The notes below the pieces were generated by a model. That model was not told where the DNA came from. It searched no databases and saw nothing but the letters and a program-made list of their open reading frames with translations. Shown here piece after piece: positions 21,829 through 30,500 of a DNA stretch of 54,080 bases. The DNA comes from Akkermansia muciniphila (GTDB taxonomy: Bacteria; Verrucomicrobiota; Verrucomicrobiia; Verrucomicrobiales; Akkermansiaceae), in assembly GCA_945883695.1 (NCBI GenBank), contig CAMCYK010000010.1, positions 1 to 54,080 on the forward strand, in the 5' to 3' direction. How positions within the stretch are numbered: the first letter of the stretch is position 1; each line of letters starts with the position of its first letter. Position numbers and translations under genes: made by a program.

Positions 21829-23127
21829 ATGAAAACCAACGAATTGAAGGAACTCGCAGCTCTTGAAAAGGTCACCCTCCCGACCGCTGCCATGCCGGGG
21901 CGGATGGGCAGCCTCGGGCGGTCGATGAAGCGGCCGCCGCGGCGGATTCTGGGCCAGTTCGGCGGGGAGCACGCCGGCGGCCAGGCCTACCACGTGATGA
22001 GCCGCACCGCCGGCGGCGCGAAGCTGTTCGGCGACACCGAGAAGGAGGCCTTCCTCCGGCTGATGTGGCGGATGGCGAAATTCTCCGGCGTGGAAATCCT
22101 CACCTACGCGGTGATGGCCAACCACTTCCATATCCTGGTGAAAGTTCCGGAGCGGGCGAAGTTCCTGAAACGCTTCGAAGGCGAGGGCGGCGAGGCGAGG
22201 CTGCTGGAACACCTGACCCTGCTCTACTCGAGAGCCTTCATCGCGGGAGTGAAAGCGGAACTCGCCCGGGTCCGGGAGGCCGGGCGGGAGAGCGAGGCGG
22301 AGGCCATTCTCGACACCTTCCGCAAGCGCTTCTGCGACTTGTCGATCTTCGTCAAAGAGCTCAAGGAACGCTTCAGCCGTTGGTTCAACAAGCACCACGA
22401 GCGGCGCGGGACCTTGTGGATGGAACGCTTCAAGAGCGTGCTGGTGGAGGACGGCGAGGCGCTGCGGACGATGGCGCTCTACATCGATCTGAATCCGCTG
22501 CGCGCCGGGCTGGTGGAGGACCCGAAGGACTACCGCTGGACCGGCTACGGCCAGGCCACGGGCGGCAGCAAGCGGGCGCGGCGGGGGCTGTGCAAGGTGA
22601 TGGAAGCGCCGCTGGACTCGTGGGAGGAGCGGCGGGGTGCGGGCACGCCGGCGGAGGCGTATCGCTGCTGGTTGTTCGGGGAAGGGCTGGAGGCGGGGCG
22701 GGCGGAAGAAAATGCCGGGGGAGATGCGGCGGGGGTGGACGCAGGGGTGGAGCGGAGCGGCTTGGAAGCTACGGGCGGACTAAAGTTTGACCGCGGAATT
22801 GAGAATGAAGTCGCGGTCCATCTCCGCGTTGCTCCGGTTGCGGTCCCGGTCACGCCCCGGTCGAGGACGGGCTTTTCGAAGGAACGGGTGGAGGCGGTGC
22901 TGCGGAGCGGCGGGAAGCTGTCGCGGGCGGAGTTGCTGCTCTGCCGGGTGCGCTGGTTCAGCGACGGGGTGGCGATCGGCAGCAAGGGCTTCGTGGAAGG
23001 GGTGTTCACGAAGTGCCGGGGACACTTCGGGGCGAAGCGCAAGGACGGCGCGCGGAAGCTGCGGGAGGACGCGGCGGGCGGTCTGCACGCCTTGAGAAAC
23101 CTTCAGCTAAGGTCCGTCGACCCCTGA
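21829..23127 (+). CDS. REP-associated / IS200-like Y1 transposase
   Basis: A 432-residue protein. The Y1 HUH core covers about residues 50-250: YHVMSRTAGG, the metal-binding motif HFH (99-101) in ANHFHILVKVP, then FNKHHERRGTLWMERFKSVLVE and YIDLNPLRAGLVEDPKDYRW. These are hallmarks of the RAYT/IS200-like group that handles REP palindromes. In the helix that normally carries the catalytic Tyr, the sequence is ERFSRWFN, with no Tyr at the usual sites (RRYxxYFN-like in relatives), so activity is uncertain. A long C-terminal extension (about 300-432) is poorly conserved. ATG at 21829; an upstream ATG at 21799 is possible. It is a single gene with no IS ends, as expected for a RAYT. Confidence 0.8.
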   Translation: MKTNELKELAALEKVTLPTAAMPGRMGSLGRSMKRPPRRILGQFGGEHAGGQAYHVMSRTAGGAKLFGDTEKEAFLRLMWRMAKFSGVEILTYAVMANHFHILVKVPERAKFLKRFEGEGGEARLLEHLTLLYSRAFIAGVKAELARVREAGRESEAEAILDTFRKRFCDLSIFVKELKERFSRWFNKHHERRGTLWMERFKSVLVEDGEALRTMALYIDLNPLRAGLVEDPKDYRWTGYGQATGGSKRARRGLCKVMEAPLDSWEERRGAGTPAEAYRCWLFGEGLEAGRAEENAGGDAAGVDAGVERSGLEATGGLKFDRGIENEVAVHLRVAPVAVPVTPRSRTGFSKERVEAVLRSGGKLSRAELLLCRVRWFSDGVAIGSKGFVEGVFTKCRGHFGAKRKDGARKLREDAAGGLHALRNLQLRSVDP

Positions 23128-23261
23128 CTTGGCTTGGCGGTGCCTGAACTCCCGGAAAACGAGAACAGAGGCAGAATTGCCGCCCCGGGGAGCCGACCGG
23201 ATTATCCCGACTTCCCTCGGGCAGTCCATGTTCGCGATGACGAGTTTGATCTCAGCGGTCC

Positions 23262-23621
23262 TCACTCGCCCTTCACCGCAAGAACGTACGAAAGCACCGC
23301 CTTTTCATCCTCGGGTGCCAACCCGGCGTGGCGAATCATTTTGGGCATGGCGTCTTCCCATTCATCGACGTCGACCTGCTGGGGCAGCATGTAATTGTGG
23401 CACTCGCCGCACTTCAGCATGTACGTGACGTGACCGTGCTGGAGGGTGGCCAAGGGCGTGCCGCTCCTGGCCGCCATCGCCGCGTTGGGGTTGGGCACTT
23501 CGGAAATTCCGCCTTCCGCCGGCTCGGCCCCGGTCTGGATGTTCCCGTCCGCGGGGATCCCGCTTCCGCCGCAGCCGGCAAGGATCGCAGCAAGGCCAAA
23601 AACGCCGATCAGGTTTCGCAT
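23262..23621 (-). CDS. Cytochrome c lipoprotein (monohaem)
   Basis: A 119-residue exported protein. A lipobox ILAGC places the lipidated Cys at 17. A flexible Gly/Pro/Asn-rich linker leads to a single haem-c site CGECH (71-75), and Met92 or Met95 (AMPKMIRHAGL) is the likely sixth ligand. The short C-terminal helix (EDEKAVLSYVLAVKG) is typical of small class I cytochromes. It is probably an outer- or inner-membrane-tethered electron carrier and could accept electrons from quinoproteins such as the one encoded at 17.2 kb, which is an inference. The start at 23621 is set by the signal sequence. It is divergent from the giant-protein cluster. Confidence 0.82.
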   Translation of the reverse strand: MRNLIGVFGLAAILAGCGGSGIPADGNIQTGAEPAEGGISEVPNPNAAMAARSGTPLATLQHGHVTYMLKCGECHNYMLPQQVDVDEWEDAMPKMIRHAGLAPEDEKAVLSYVLAVKGE

Positions 23622-23760
23622 GGCGGAAGCTAGGAGAGCCGGGCTGAGCGTGAAAAGATCCAAGTTTCGGCCGCGCTCCGAGAACCCCGGGACGGGATCG
23701 TCCGGGTCGTACCCCATCCGTTCCGGCCCGGCTTCCGGGCGAGTGCCTCGAAGGCGCACT

Positions 23761-23850
23761 TTCCTTCACTTATAGTGATAAAAACGTAAGAATTGAAGTT
23801 TAATATCAAAAGTTCTTTAGAATCCGTGTGAATCTTCGTAAGACCATTCC
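23761..23850 (+). promoter_or_regulatory. AT-rich leader, probable promoter of the giant-protein cluster
   Basis: This 90-bp stretch is strikingly AT-rich for the window and ends at the start codon of the first cluster gene. It has a symmetric TCACT-TAT-AGTGA site (23766-23778) and a TTGAAG at 23793-23798 followed by a weak TTTAGA 17 bp later. It also separates the divergent cytochrome lipoprotein gene. The promoter boxes are tentative; the composition change is plain. Confidence 0.5.
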
Positions 23851-24885
23851 ATGCTTCCTTTGAAGGCGGGATTGGTCCTGCGATGCTTGTTCGGAATTGC
23901 CATGATCCTCGCGGTGCCGCCGGCCTTGGCCGGCAGCGGTCACCACCGGGTGCAGGACATTCCCTTGAAGGCCGGCTGGAACGCGGTTTTTCTCGAAGTC
24001 GAGCCTTCCGATCCGGCACCGGCGAAAGTCTTCGCGGGCTTGCCGGTGGACAAGGTGGCCACGCTGTTCCAGAGCCCGGTTACCAATCAATTCGTCACCG
24101 ACCCGGGGGTCGAACTGTTCAAGGGACAGGGCTGGGGCGTCTGGTACGCGCCTGGCACCCCGGAGGCATTCCTCAAATCGCTGGATGCCATCAACGGCAA
24201 CCGCGCCTACCTCGTTCACGCCAAGTCAGCCTGCCAATGGCGTGCAGCGGGCGACGCGCTGCCGCCGGCGGTCGAGTGGCGGGCCGGCGCTTATAATTTT
24301 GTGGGATTCCCGGTGAGTCCGACCGGCGGCCCGACATTCAGCCAGTTTTTCGCGGGTTCGAAAGCCCACAAGGACCAGGCGATTTACCGGCTGGTCGACG
24401 GCCGTTGGAAGAAGGTGCTGCAAGCGTCCGCGGAAGCGATGAGATCGGGCGAGGCATTCTGGGCCTACTGCAAGGGGCCATCGGATTACCAAGGCCCGGT
24501 CCGGATCGAAACGGATACCCGCAACGGCTTGATCCTCGGCGCGAAGGGCAGCCGGCTGGTGATTCGCAACGAAAGCCCTCATCCCCTCACTCCGGAAGTC
24601 CATCATCTTGCCGGCGACGGGCCGGCCCTGCCGCTTTCGATCATGATCCGCAGCTTCGGCGATCGCGCCGCTCCGATCCGCTCGGTGCCCGCGGAAATGC
24701 CGGCCGGCCCTTGGCAGCAGCCCCTGCCGCCCTTGGAGCTCGGCGGCTCGATGGCCGTGCCCTTCGAGTGCCGGGCCGCCGCGATGAGCCGGCCGCGCCA
24801 GACCTCCCTGCTGAAAATCACCACCGATCTGGGAACCGAAACCTGGGTTCCGGTGGTCGGATTCCGCGATGACCTCGCGAAGTGA
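23851..24885 (+). CDS. Secreted beta-rich protein, first gene of giant-protein cluster
   Basis: A 344-residue protein with a signal peptide cleaved after ALA (27). The mature N-terminus (VQDIPLKAGWNAVFLEVEPSDPAPAKVFAG) has the LxxGWNxVxLxVxP look of a block I recall from uncharacterised secreted proteins in planctomycetes and verrucomicrobia. The rest is beta-rich, with a second related phrase (WRAGAYNFVGFPVSP) near residue 148, suggesting an internal duplication. There are no enzyme motifs. It is followed 51 bp later by the 860-residue gene; an AT-rich promoter region precedes it. It may be a small structural or adaptor part of the assembly made by the cluster. Function unknown. Confidence 0.78.
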   Translation: MLPLKAGLVLRCLFGIAMILAVPPALAGSGHHRVQDIPLKAGWNAVFLEVEPSDPAPAKVFAGLPVDKVATLFQSPVTNQFVTDPGVELFKGQGWGVWYAPGTPEAFLKSLDAINGNRAYLVHAKSACQWRAAGDALPPAVEWRAGAYNFVGFPVSPTGGPTFSQFFAGSKAHKDQAIYRLVDGRWKKVLQASAEAMRSGEAFWAYCKGPSDYQGPVRIETDTRNGLILGAKGSRLVIRNESPHPLTPEVHHLAGDGPALPLSIMIRSFGDRAAPIRSVPAEMPAGPWQQPLPPLELGGSMAVPFECRAAAMSRPRQTSLLKITTDLGTETWVPVVGFRDDLAK

Positions 24886-24936
24886 CCCGCCGTGCTGCCC
24901 GACCATCGCCCGCCCGCATCCCTTCTTTTCCCGCGC

Positions 24937-27519
24937 ATGAAATCCTCCGCTTTCGCCCTTCCGTCGCTACTGCTGGCGATCACCGCTTCCACCGCGCCGC
25001 TGTCCGCGCAATCGAATCCCTACCGCGGCTTGTGGGTGGGCGAAGTGGTGCTCGGCGCGGTGAATGAAACGACGGTCGCGCTCGACGAGGACAATGTCCC
25101 GCGCGCTTCCGACCCCAATCTCCCGACCCCGACCTCGGACGCGGCGAACTTGCGCCTGATCCTCCATGTGGATGCCAGCGGCCGGACCACCTTGCTCAAG
25201 CAGGTGGCCTTGCTCGCGCGGAAGGCAGGGCTGCAGGAAAGCGAAAACGACATGGCGCTGGTCACCGACGAGCGGCTCTACGGGGCCTTTCCGCCCCAGC
25301 CGGCCCAGCGGATTTCCAGCGTGGTTTTCGACTACGGCGACGCCAAGGCGACGGCGGCGATGGACACCCTGGTCGAAGCCGTCGCGGCGGAAGCGGCCCG
25401 GGCGGCGCAAGTCGGCAGTCCCAGCGCCGCCAGCGTGAGTGCGCTGGCCCAGGCCAAGGGCGTGGCCGCGGTGAACTCCTCGGACGCCAGCGCGGCCTTC
25501 AACACCTTCATCAACAGCAGTGCGGTCAACCCGACCGCGGTGAAAGCCATCGCCAACGGCGGCTCCGATGCCGCCGCCCGCGCGGCCGCGACAAGCCTCA
25601 GGAACAGTTCCTTCTTCGGCGACACCCGCGGGATCGAGATGCTCGACGCGATCGCCGCGGCCATCGCGTCGCTGCCCGCCGGCGCGACCCAGGCCCAACG
25701 CGAACAGCTCGCCATCAACACGGCCGCCGCCTTCGCCGAAACCGATCTGGGTTACGACCGCTTCCTTGCCGGCGAAGTGTTCGGCGACCTGATCTCGCTG
25801 TCGTCGGAAGCCGCCGCCACCGCCGCCCAGGGAGTGCCGCTCAATTCGATTTCCGCCTTCCAAGCGTCCGCCAGCGGACCGCTGGTCACCGTGCTCGCGC
25901 CGGCCCACGCGCTGGCAACCAACGACGAGATCGCGATCCAAGGGGCCGCCCTGGCGGCTTACAACGGCCTGCACAAGATCGTGCGGATCGATGACGGGGC
26001 TTTCCAGCTCCAGGCGAAGCATGTCGCGGGCGGGGCGATCGCCGGCTACGCCGCGCAAACCGGGCTCGGCCCGCTGACCATCACCTCGCCCGGCCACGGG
26101 CTCGGCAGCAATGATTTCGTGACGCTCCGGGACTCGCTCCCCGCCTACAACGGCCGCCACCTCGTGACGGTGCTCGACGCGGACCGCTTCACGATCGACC
26201 TGCCTTTCGCCACGGATCCCGCCGAGCGCGGCGTGTGGTTTGCCCGCTCCGGCGCGATCGCCGGCTACGAGGGAACCGGCGATGGCGGGGCGGGGATCCA
26301 GATCACCGCGCCGGGCCACGGCCTGAACAACGGCCAGAAAATCGAGATCCGCGGCGCGGGCGCGCCTTCCTACAACGGGCTCAAAACCATTACCCGCATC
26401 AACGCGGACGCCTTCACGATCGCCCAGGCTTTCGGTGGAAATCCGGTGGTCAAAGGGACCTGGGACCTGCCGGTGCCGGTCAGCGCGTTCGCCGGCCCGG
26501 CGAACGTCCCGAGCGTGGTCACCGCGACCGCCCACGGTCTTTCCGATGGCGACCGGGTGGTGATCTCCGGATCCGGCCACGTTCCCTACAACGGCACCTT
26601 TGAAATCACGGTGGTCGATGCCGATCGTTTCGCGTTGCCGGTGGATTTCGCGGCCGCCGGCGGGAACCCGGCGGTCAAGGGCAACTGGCAACCGGCGGCC
26701 GGCGGCCAATGGCGCAAGGCCGGCCCGGTCCGCGCTGCCCTCGACGCCCTCGCCAAGGTGGACGAGGCGCGCACCGCGGCGCTGGGGCTGAGCCCGTCGG
26801 TATACGACGACAGCCGCGCGCCGGATGCCGTCGAGGTGGTGCTCGACGCGATCGTCGAGACCGCCGCGACCTCCAGCACCTCGCTCGCCGCCCAGATCGC
26901 GGTCCTTGCCGCCGAGTCCGGCCGCGAAGCGCTGCGTTCCTCGGTGATCCGCTACCCGCGGCCTTCCACGGTTCCGTCCACCGACTACGATGCCTTCGTC
27001 CGCTCCTCCGGCTTCAGCGGCGCGCCGAAGCTGGCGGCCGACGCGGCCGCCGAAGCCGCACTCAAGGAAAAGGCCGACCTCCTCGCGACGTCCGATTCGA
27101 TCAAGGACAAGGCGCTCCAGGCGGCGATCAACGTCCTCAACCCGGTCTTTGCCACCGCGGCGCGCTCGCTGCTGACCGAGTTGCCGATGAGCGGGAGCTT
27201 CGGTCCCGGCGGATCGGGTCTCACCACCGAGATCATGCTGCCGGCCAACCATCCGACCAATCCCTTCCGCCACCGCCGCCATCCCGACCACACCGTCGGT
27301 TTCAACATCACCCGCGAGATCTCGCTCGGTTTCGATGCCGCCGACCTCCAGCCGCTCGGCGGCGCGAACTACGGCATCGACCGTATTTCCGGCAGCTACG
27401 ACGAGGAAATCTTCGGCCTCCACAAGCCGCTCGGCCCGCAGCAAGACATCGGCCTCAAGGTCCGCGGCACCTTCCTTCTCAACCGCATCAGCCTGATCGA
27501 CACCCTCAACGGCCGCTGA
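24937..27519 (+). CDS. Secreted protein with four FCCH-like repeats
   Basis: An 860-residue exported protein (signal peptide ends near LSAQ, 25). Three parts are visible. Residues 25-110 carry NPYRGLWVGEVVLGAV and LRLILHVDASGRTTLLKQVAL, an N-terminal block seen, as I recall, in other uncharacterised secreted proteins. Residues 110-310 are helical and Ala-rich. Residues 314-593 are four tandem copies of a 70-residue module (pattern HGLxxxDxVxIxG...YNGxxxITxxDADxF, often ending GxW). The C-terminal part includes NPFRHRRHPDH (775-785), a His/Arg-rich block that could bind metal. The module recurs in two later cluster genes. The start at 24937 is set by the signal peptide. Function unknown. Confidence 0.8.
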   Translation: MKSSAFALPSLLLAITASTAPLSAQSNPYRGLWVGEVVLGAVNETTVALDEDNVPRASDPNLPTPTSDAANLRLILHVDASGRTTLLKQVALLARKAGLQESENDMALVTDERLYGAFPPQPAQRISSVVFDYGDAKATAAMDTLVEAVAAEAARAAQVGSPSAASVSALAQAKGVAAVNSSDASAAFNTFINSSAVNPTAVKAIANGGSDAAARAAATSLRNSSFFGDTRGIEMLDAIAAAIASLPAGATQAQREQLAINTAAAFAETDLGYDRFLAGEVFGDLISLSSEAAATAAQGVPLNSISAFQASASGPLVTVLAPAHALATNDEIAIQGAALAAYNGLHKIVRIDDGAFQLQAKHVAGGAIAGYAAQTGLGPLTITSPGHGLGSNDFVTLRDSLPAYNGRHLVTVLDADRFTIDLPFATDPAERGVWFARSGAIAGYEGTGDGGAGIQITAPGHGLNNGQKIEIRGAGAPSYNGLKTITRINADAFTIAQAFGGNPVVKGTWDLPVPVSAFAGPANVPSVVTATAHGLSDGDRVVISGSGHVPYNGTFEITVVDADRFALPVDFAAAGGNPAVKGNWQPAAGGQWRKAGPVRAALDALAKVDEARTAALGLSPSVYDDSRAPDAVEVVLDAIVETAATSSTSLAAQIAVLAAESGREALRSSVIRYPRPSTVPSTDYDAFVRSSGFSGAPKLAADAAAEAALKEKADLLATSDSIKDKALQAAINVLNPVFATAARSLLTELPMSGSFGPGGSGLTTEIMLPANHPTNPFRHRRHPDHTVGFNITREISLGFDAADLQPLGGANYGIDRISGSYDEEIFGLHKPLGPQQDIGLKVRGTFLLNRISLIDTLNGR
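25876..26715 (+). repeat. Four tandem copies of the HGL-YNG-DADxF module (coding)
   Basis: In-frame tandem modules start near 25876, 26062, 26280 and 26500. Conserved landmarks in each are a PGHGL/TAHGL-like opening, an xxIxG strand, YNG, a VxxxDADxF or INADAF strand, and, in three, a GxW ending. Similar modules lie at 28815-29025, 44024-44250, 44527-44743 and 45676-45893 in other genes. The motif resembles what automated annotation often calls an E1 FCCH-like domain in phage tail and surface proteins; this is from memory. Confidence 0.8.
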
Positions 27520-27556
27520 TCCGCGCCGCTCCGCTCCCACGACGCTCCCTCTTCCC

Positions 27557-30500
27557 ATGAACCCTTCCCCGAGCTTCCGCTCCCGCTTCGCCGCTCTCCT
27601 GGTGGCGCTGTTCGCCGCCACCCCGGCCTTCGCCAATGTCTCCGATCTCCTCTTCACCGTGGCGATCGACGGCAACACGAACACGCCGACCTTCACCGTG
27701 ACGAACAACTCGCCGAACTTGGAGATCACCGGCTTCAACTTCACCATCGGCAACACCGCCTACGAATTCGATGGCCGCGATGTCACGCTCACCGCGCCGC
27801 CCGGGGTCGGGATCGCCATCGTCACCCCGCTCGGCGATGTGAGAACCAACAACTTCCTGGTAGGCCTGAGCGGCTTCGGTCCAGGTGAGTCCGTCAAGAT
27901 CCGCATCGACGTCGATACCGACGGCCAGAATGACGGAGTCGGCAACCCCTCGGTGTTCTTCAACAACGGGGCAGCCCCCAATTCCGTCGCCACGGTGTAT
28001 GCCGGACCCGCGAGCGCCTCGATCGTGCTGGAGGACAACGCCCCGCAACCCTACGTCTTTCGCGGCCCGAACCGGATCCTGCGGGTGAGCAGCAAGACCG
28101 AAACGCAGACCGGCGACGAAGGCGAACTGGTCCGCGGCATCACCCTGCTCCGCAACGGCACGCCGGTGAACCTGCCCCTGCTCGGCAAAGACGACGCCGA
28201 TTTCGAAATCCTGGTGGCCCATGGCGACCGGATCCAGATCAAAGCGCCGCAAGAGGTGTACAAGGACATCAATTCCAACTATATCACCGGCAGCGATGGC
28301 GGCGACACCAGCCAGATCAGCGAGGACGCGGAGGAACGCTTCGTCGCGATCGGGATGTCGGTCAACGACATCGCGCAAACCGCCGACCCCACGAACTACA
28401 ACTTCGAGATCACCCAGAACACCGAGGTCGACGTGAAGTGGCAGCACTTCTACGCGCTCACCATCTCCCACGACTTCAGCAAGACCCGCAGCCAGGAAGT
28501 CCTCGCCGGCACCCCGTGGGCCGGTCCGCTGGAGTCGAACGCCGCCGGCAATCCGAACCCTCCGGTCAGCAAGCAGTGGGTCCGCCGCGGCACCGAACCG
28601 GTGGTCCAGGTCGACGGCCAGTCGATCGACAACTTCAGCCATCCCGGCCTCGACCTCCGCTACGTGGTGAAAGGTTTCCGCGCCTACGGGCCGCCGAACA
28701 AGGACGTCGGACTGACCGCCAACGCCGCGCGGATCACCGGCGGCATTGACATCCGGAATCCCGAGACCGGCTCCGTCTCTACCTACACCGCCGATCCCAG
28801 TCCGCTGAGAAGCGGGTGGACGTCGATCACCACGGTCGGGACCACCGGCACCAGGCCGCACGGATTGCCCGTTGGCAGCTCGCCCGAGATCACGATCAGC
28901 GGCAGCAGCCATGCTCCGTTCAACAAGCCACACGTCGCGTTCGTCGTCGACGCGAACACCTTTTCCATCCCGGTGGCCAACCCCGGCACCGCGCCCACCG
29001 CGAAGGGGCAATGGCTGAACACCACCTACGTGCGCTTCTTTTCCTTCGACACCGTCGAGCCGCGGCAGCAGGTGAAACCGAACTTCAACATGTACGGCCC
29101 CGGCGGCATCAAATTTGTCTGGCAGATCCAGTACGGGGTGCGGGTCAACGCCGACGACGCCGACCGGATCCAGCTCGCCCGGGTGTACGAGGTGGTCAAC
29201 GGGGCGGATGTCGACCGCACCGTCCAGGACGGCGTCTCGTGGTTCGACCCCGGCGCGCAAGTCAAGGTCGTCGGCGGCATCCAGGAGCCGGGGCCGGAAG
29301 GACAAACCCTCACCGGCTGGGTCAACGGCGACGGCTATTATTTCGCGACCCTCGGCCAGATCGATCCGGCCACCGGGCAGCCGACGACCGGGGCACCGGC
29401 GGTGGTCAACGGGAGTCCGGTCGCGACTTGGCTGCCGAGTGGTCCTTCGGGCAGCCGCGGTTACCTGATTCCCAACCTGCAGCGGCCGGTGAGGGCGGTC
29501 TGGCGCTATGGCGCGGACGCGATCCTGATCAACGTGACGATCGGCAAGCATCTCTTCGAGGACTACCCGCAGTATGCCGCGATGTTCGTCCGGCCGCCCG
29601 AGCCGGTCTCCGACGCCCGCCCGGACGCGATCGCCAACAGCGCCGACGGCACCGCTCCGGTGGCCGGCCTGATGGCCGAGTGGGATCCGGTCGCCGGCCG
29701 CCTGTTCCCGACCCTTCCCGGACGCTTCACGGTCCCGTGGAAACCGGGCACCGAAAGCAACCTGGCGGTCGAGGTCCGGGTCACCGCCACCTTGCCCTTC
29801 GATGCCGCGCGCCAGATCCGCGGCCACTACCCGCACATCCACAACACCCCGGCGGTGGCGCTGGATCCGGATCCCGACGACGAGTTCAGTTTCAAGTCGA
29901 TCAAGTACACCAACGCCGGCGGCACGGTCGACGGATCGAAGCGTTTCACCACGACCCGCGCCGGTCTTTCGGTGCTCCTGTTCTCGCAGATCCAGCGGGT
30001 CGGCCGCGGCCAGCCGCGCGAGTTCCTGCAAGTCCGCGTGGTCGATACCCGGGAGTGGGACGATGTCCTGCCCGGCCTGCCGACCAACGTGCCGGTGGGC
30101 ACCAAGATCCTCGACCCCGCGGCGGACGCGGCGGGCCTCGGCACCGGTTTCCTGTTCGGTCCCACCGGCCGCGCCCGCTACAATCCCCTCATCTACAACG
30201 TGGCCAAGCTCGAGGGCCTGGCGGCACGGGACATCTACGACATGGCCTTGCTGCGCGCCGACAGCTCGTCGCTGGTGGTCGTGAACAAGAACGCGCTGCC
30301 CGGCCCGGTCATCCCGGTCAACGAGCACCCCGGGGCGGACAAATCCGAGCTGCCGGTGATCGTTTGGTACGACGATCCTCGTAGGAACGACACCCTGATG
30401 TGGCCGAACGCCGTGCGGAACTACAACCCCGCCTGGCCGGCCGCCAACAGCGTGCCGCAGATCGTGATCGCCAGCCAGTTCGGCAGCGAGGGCAAGGGGC

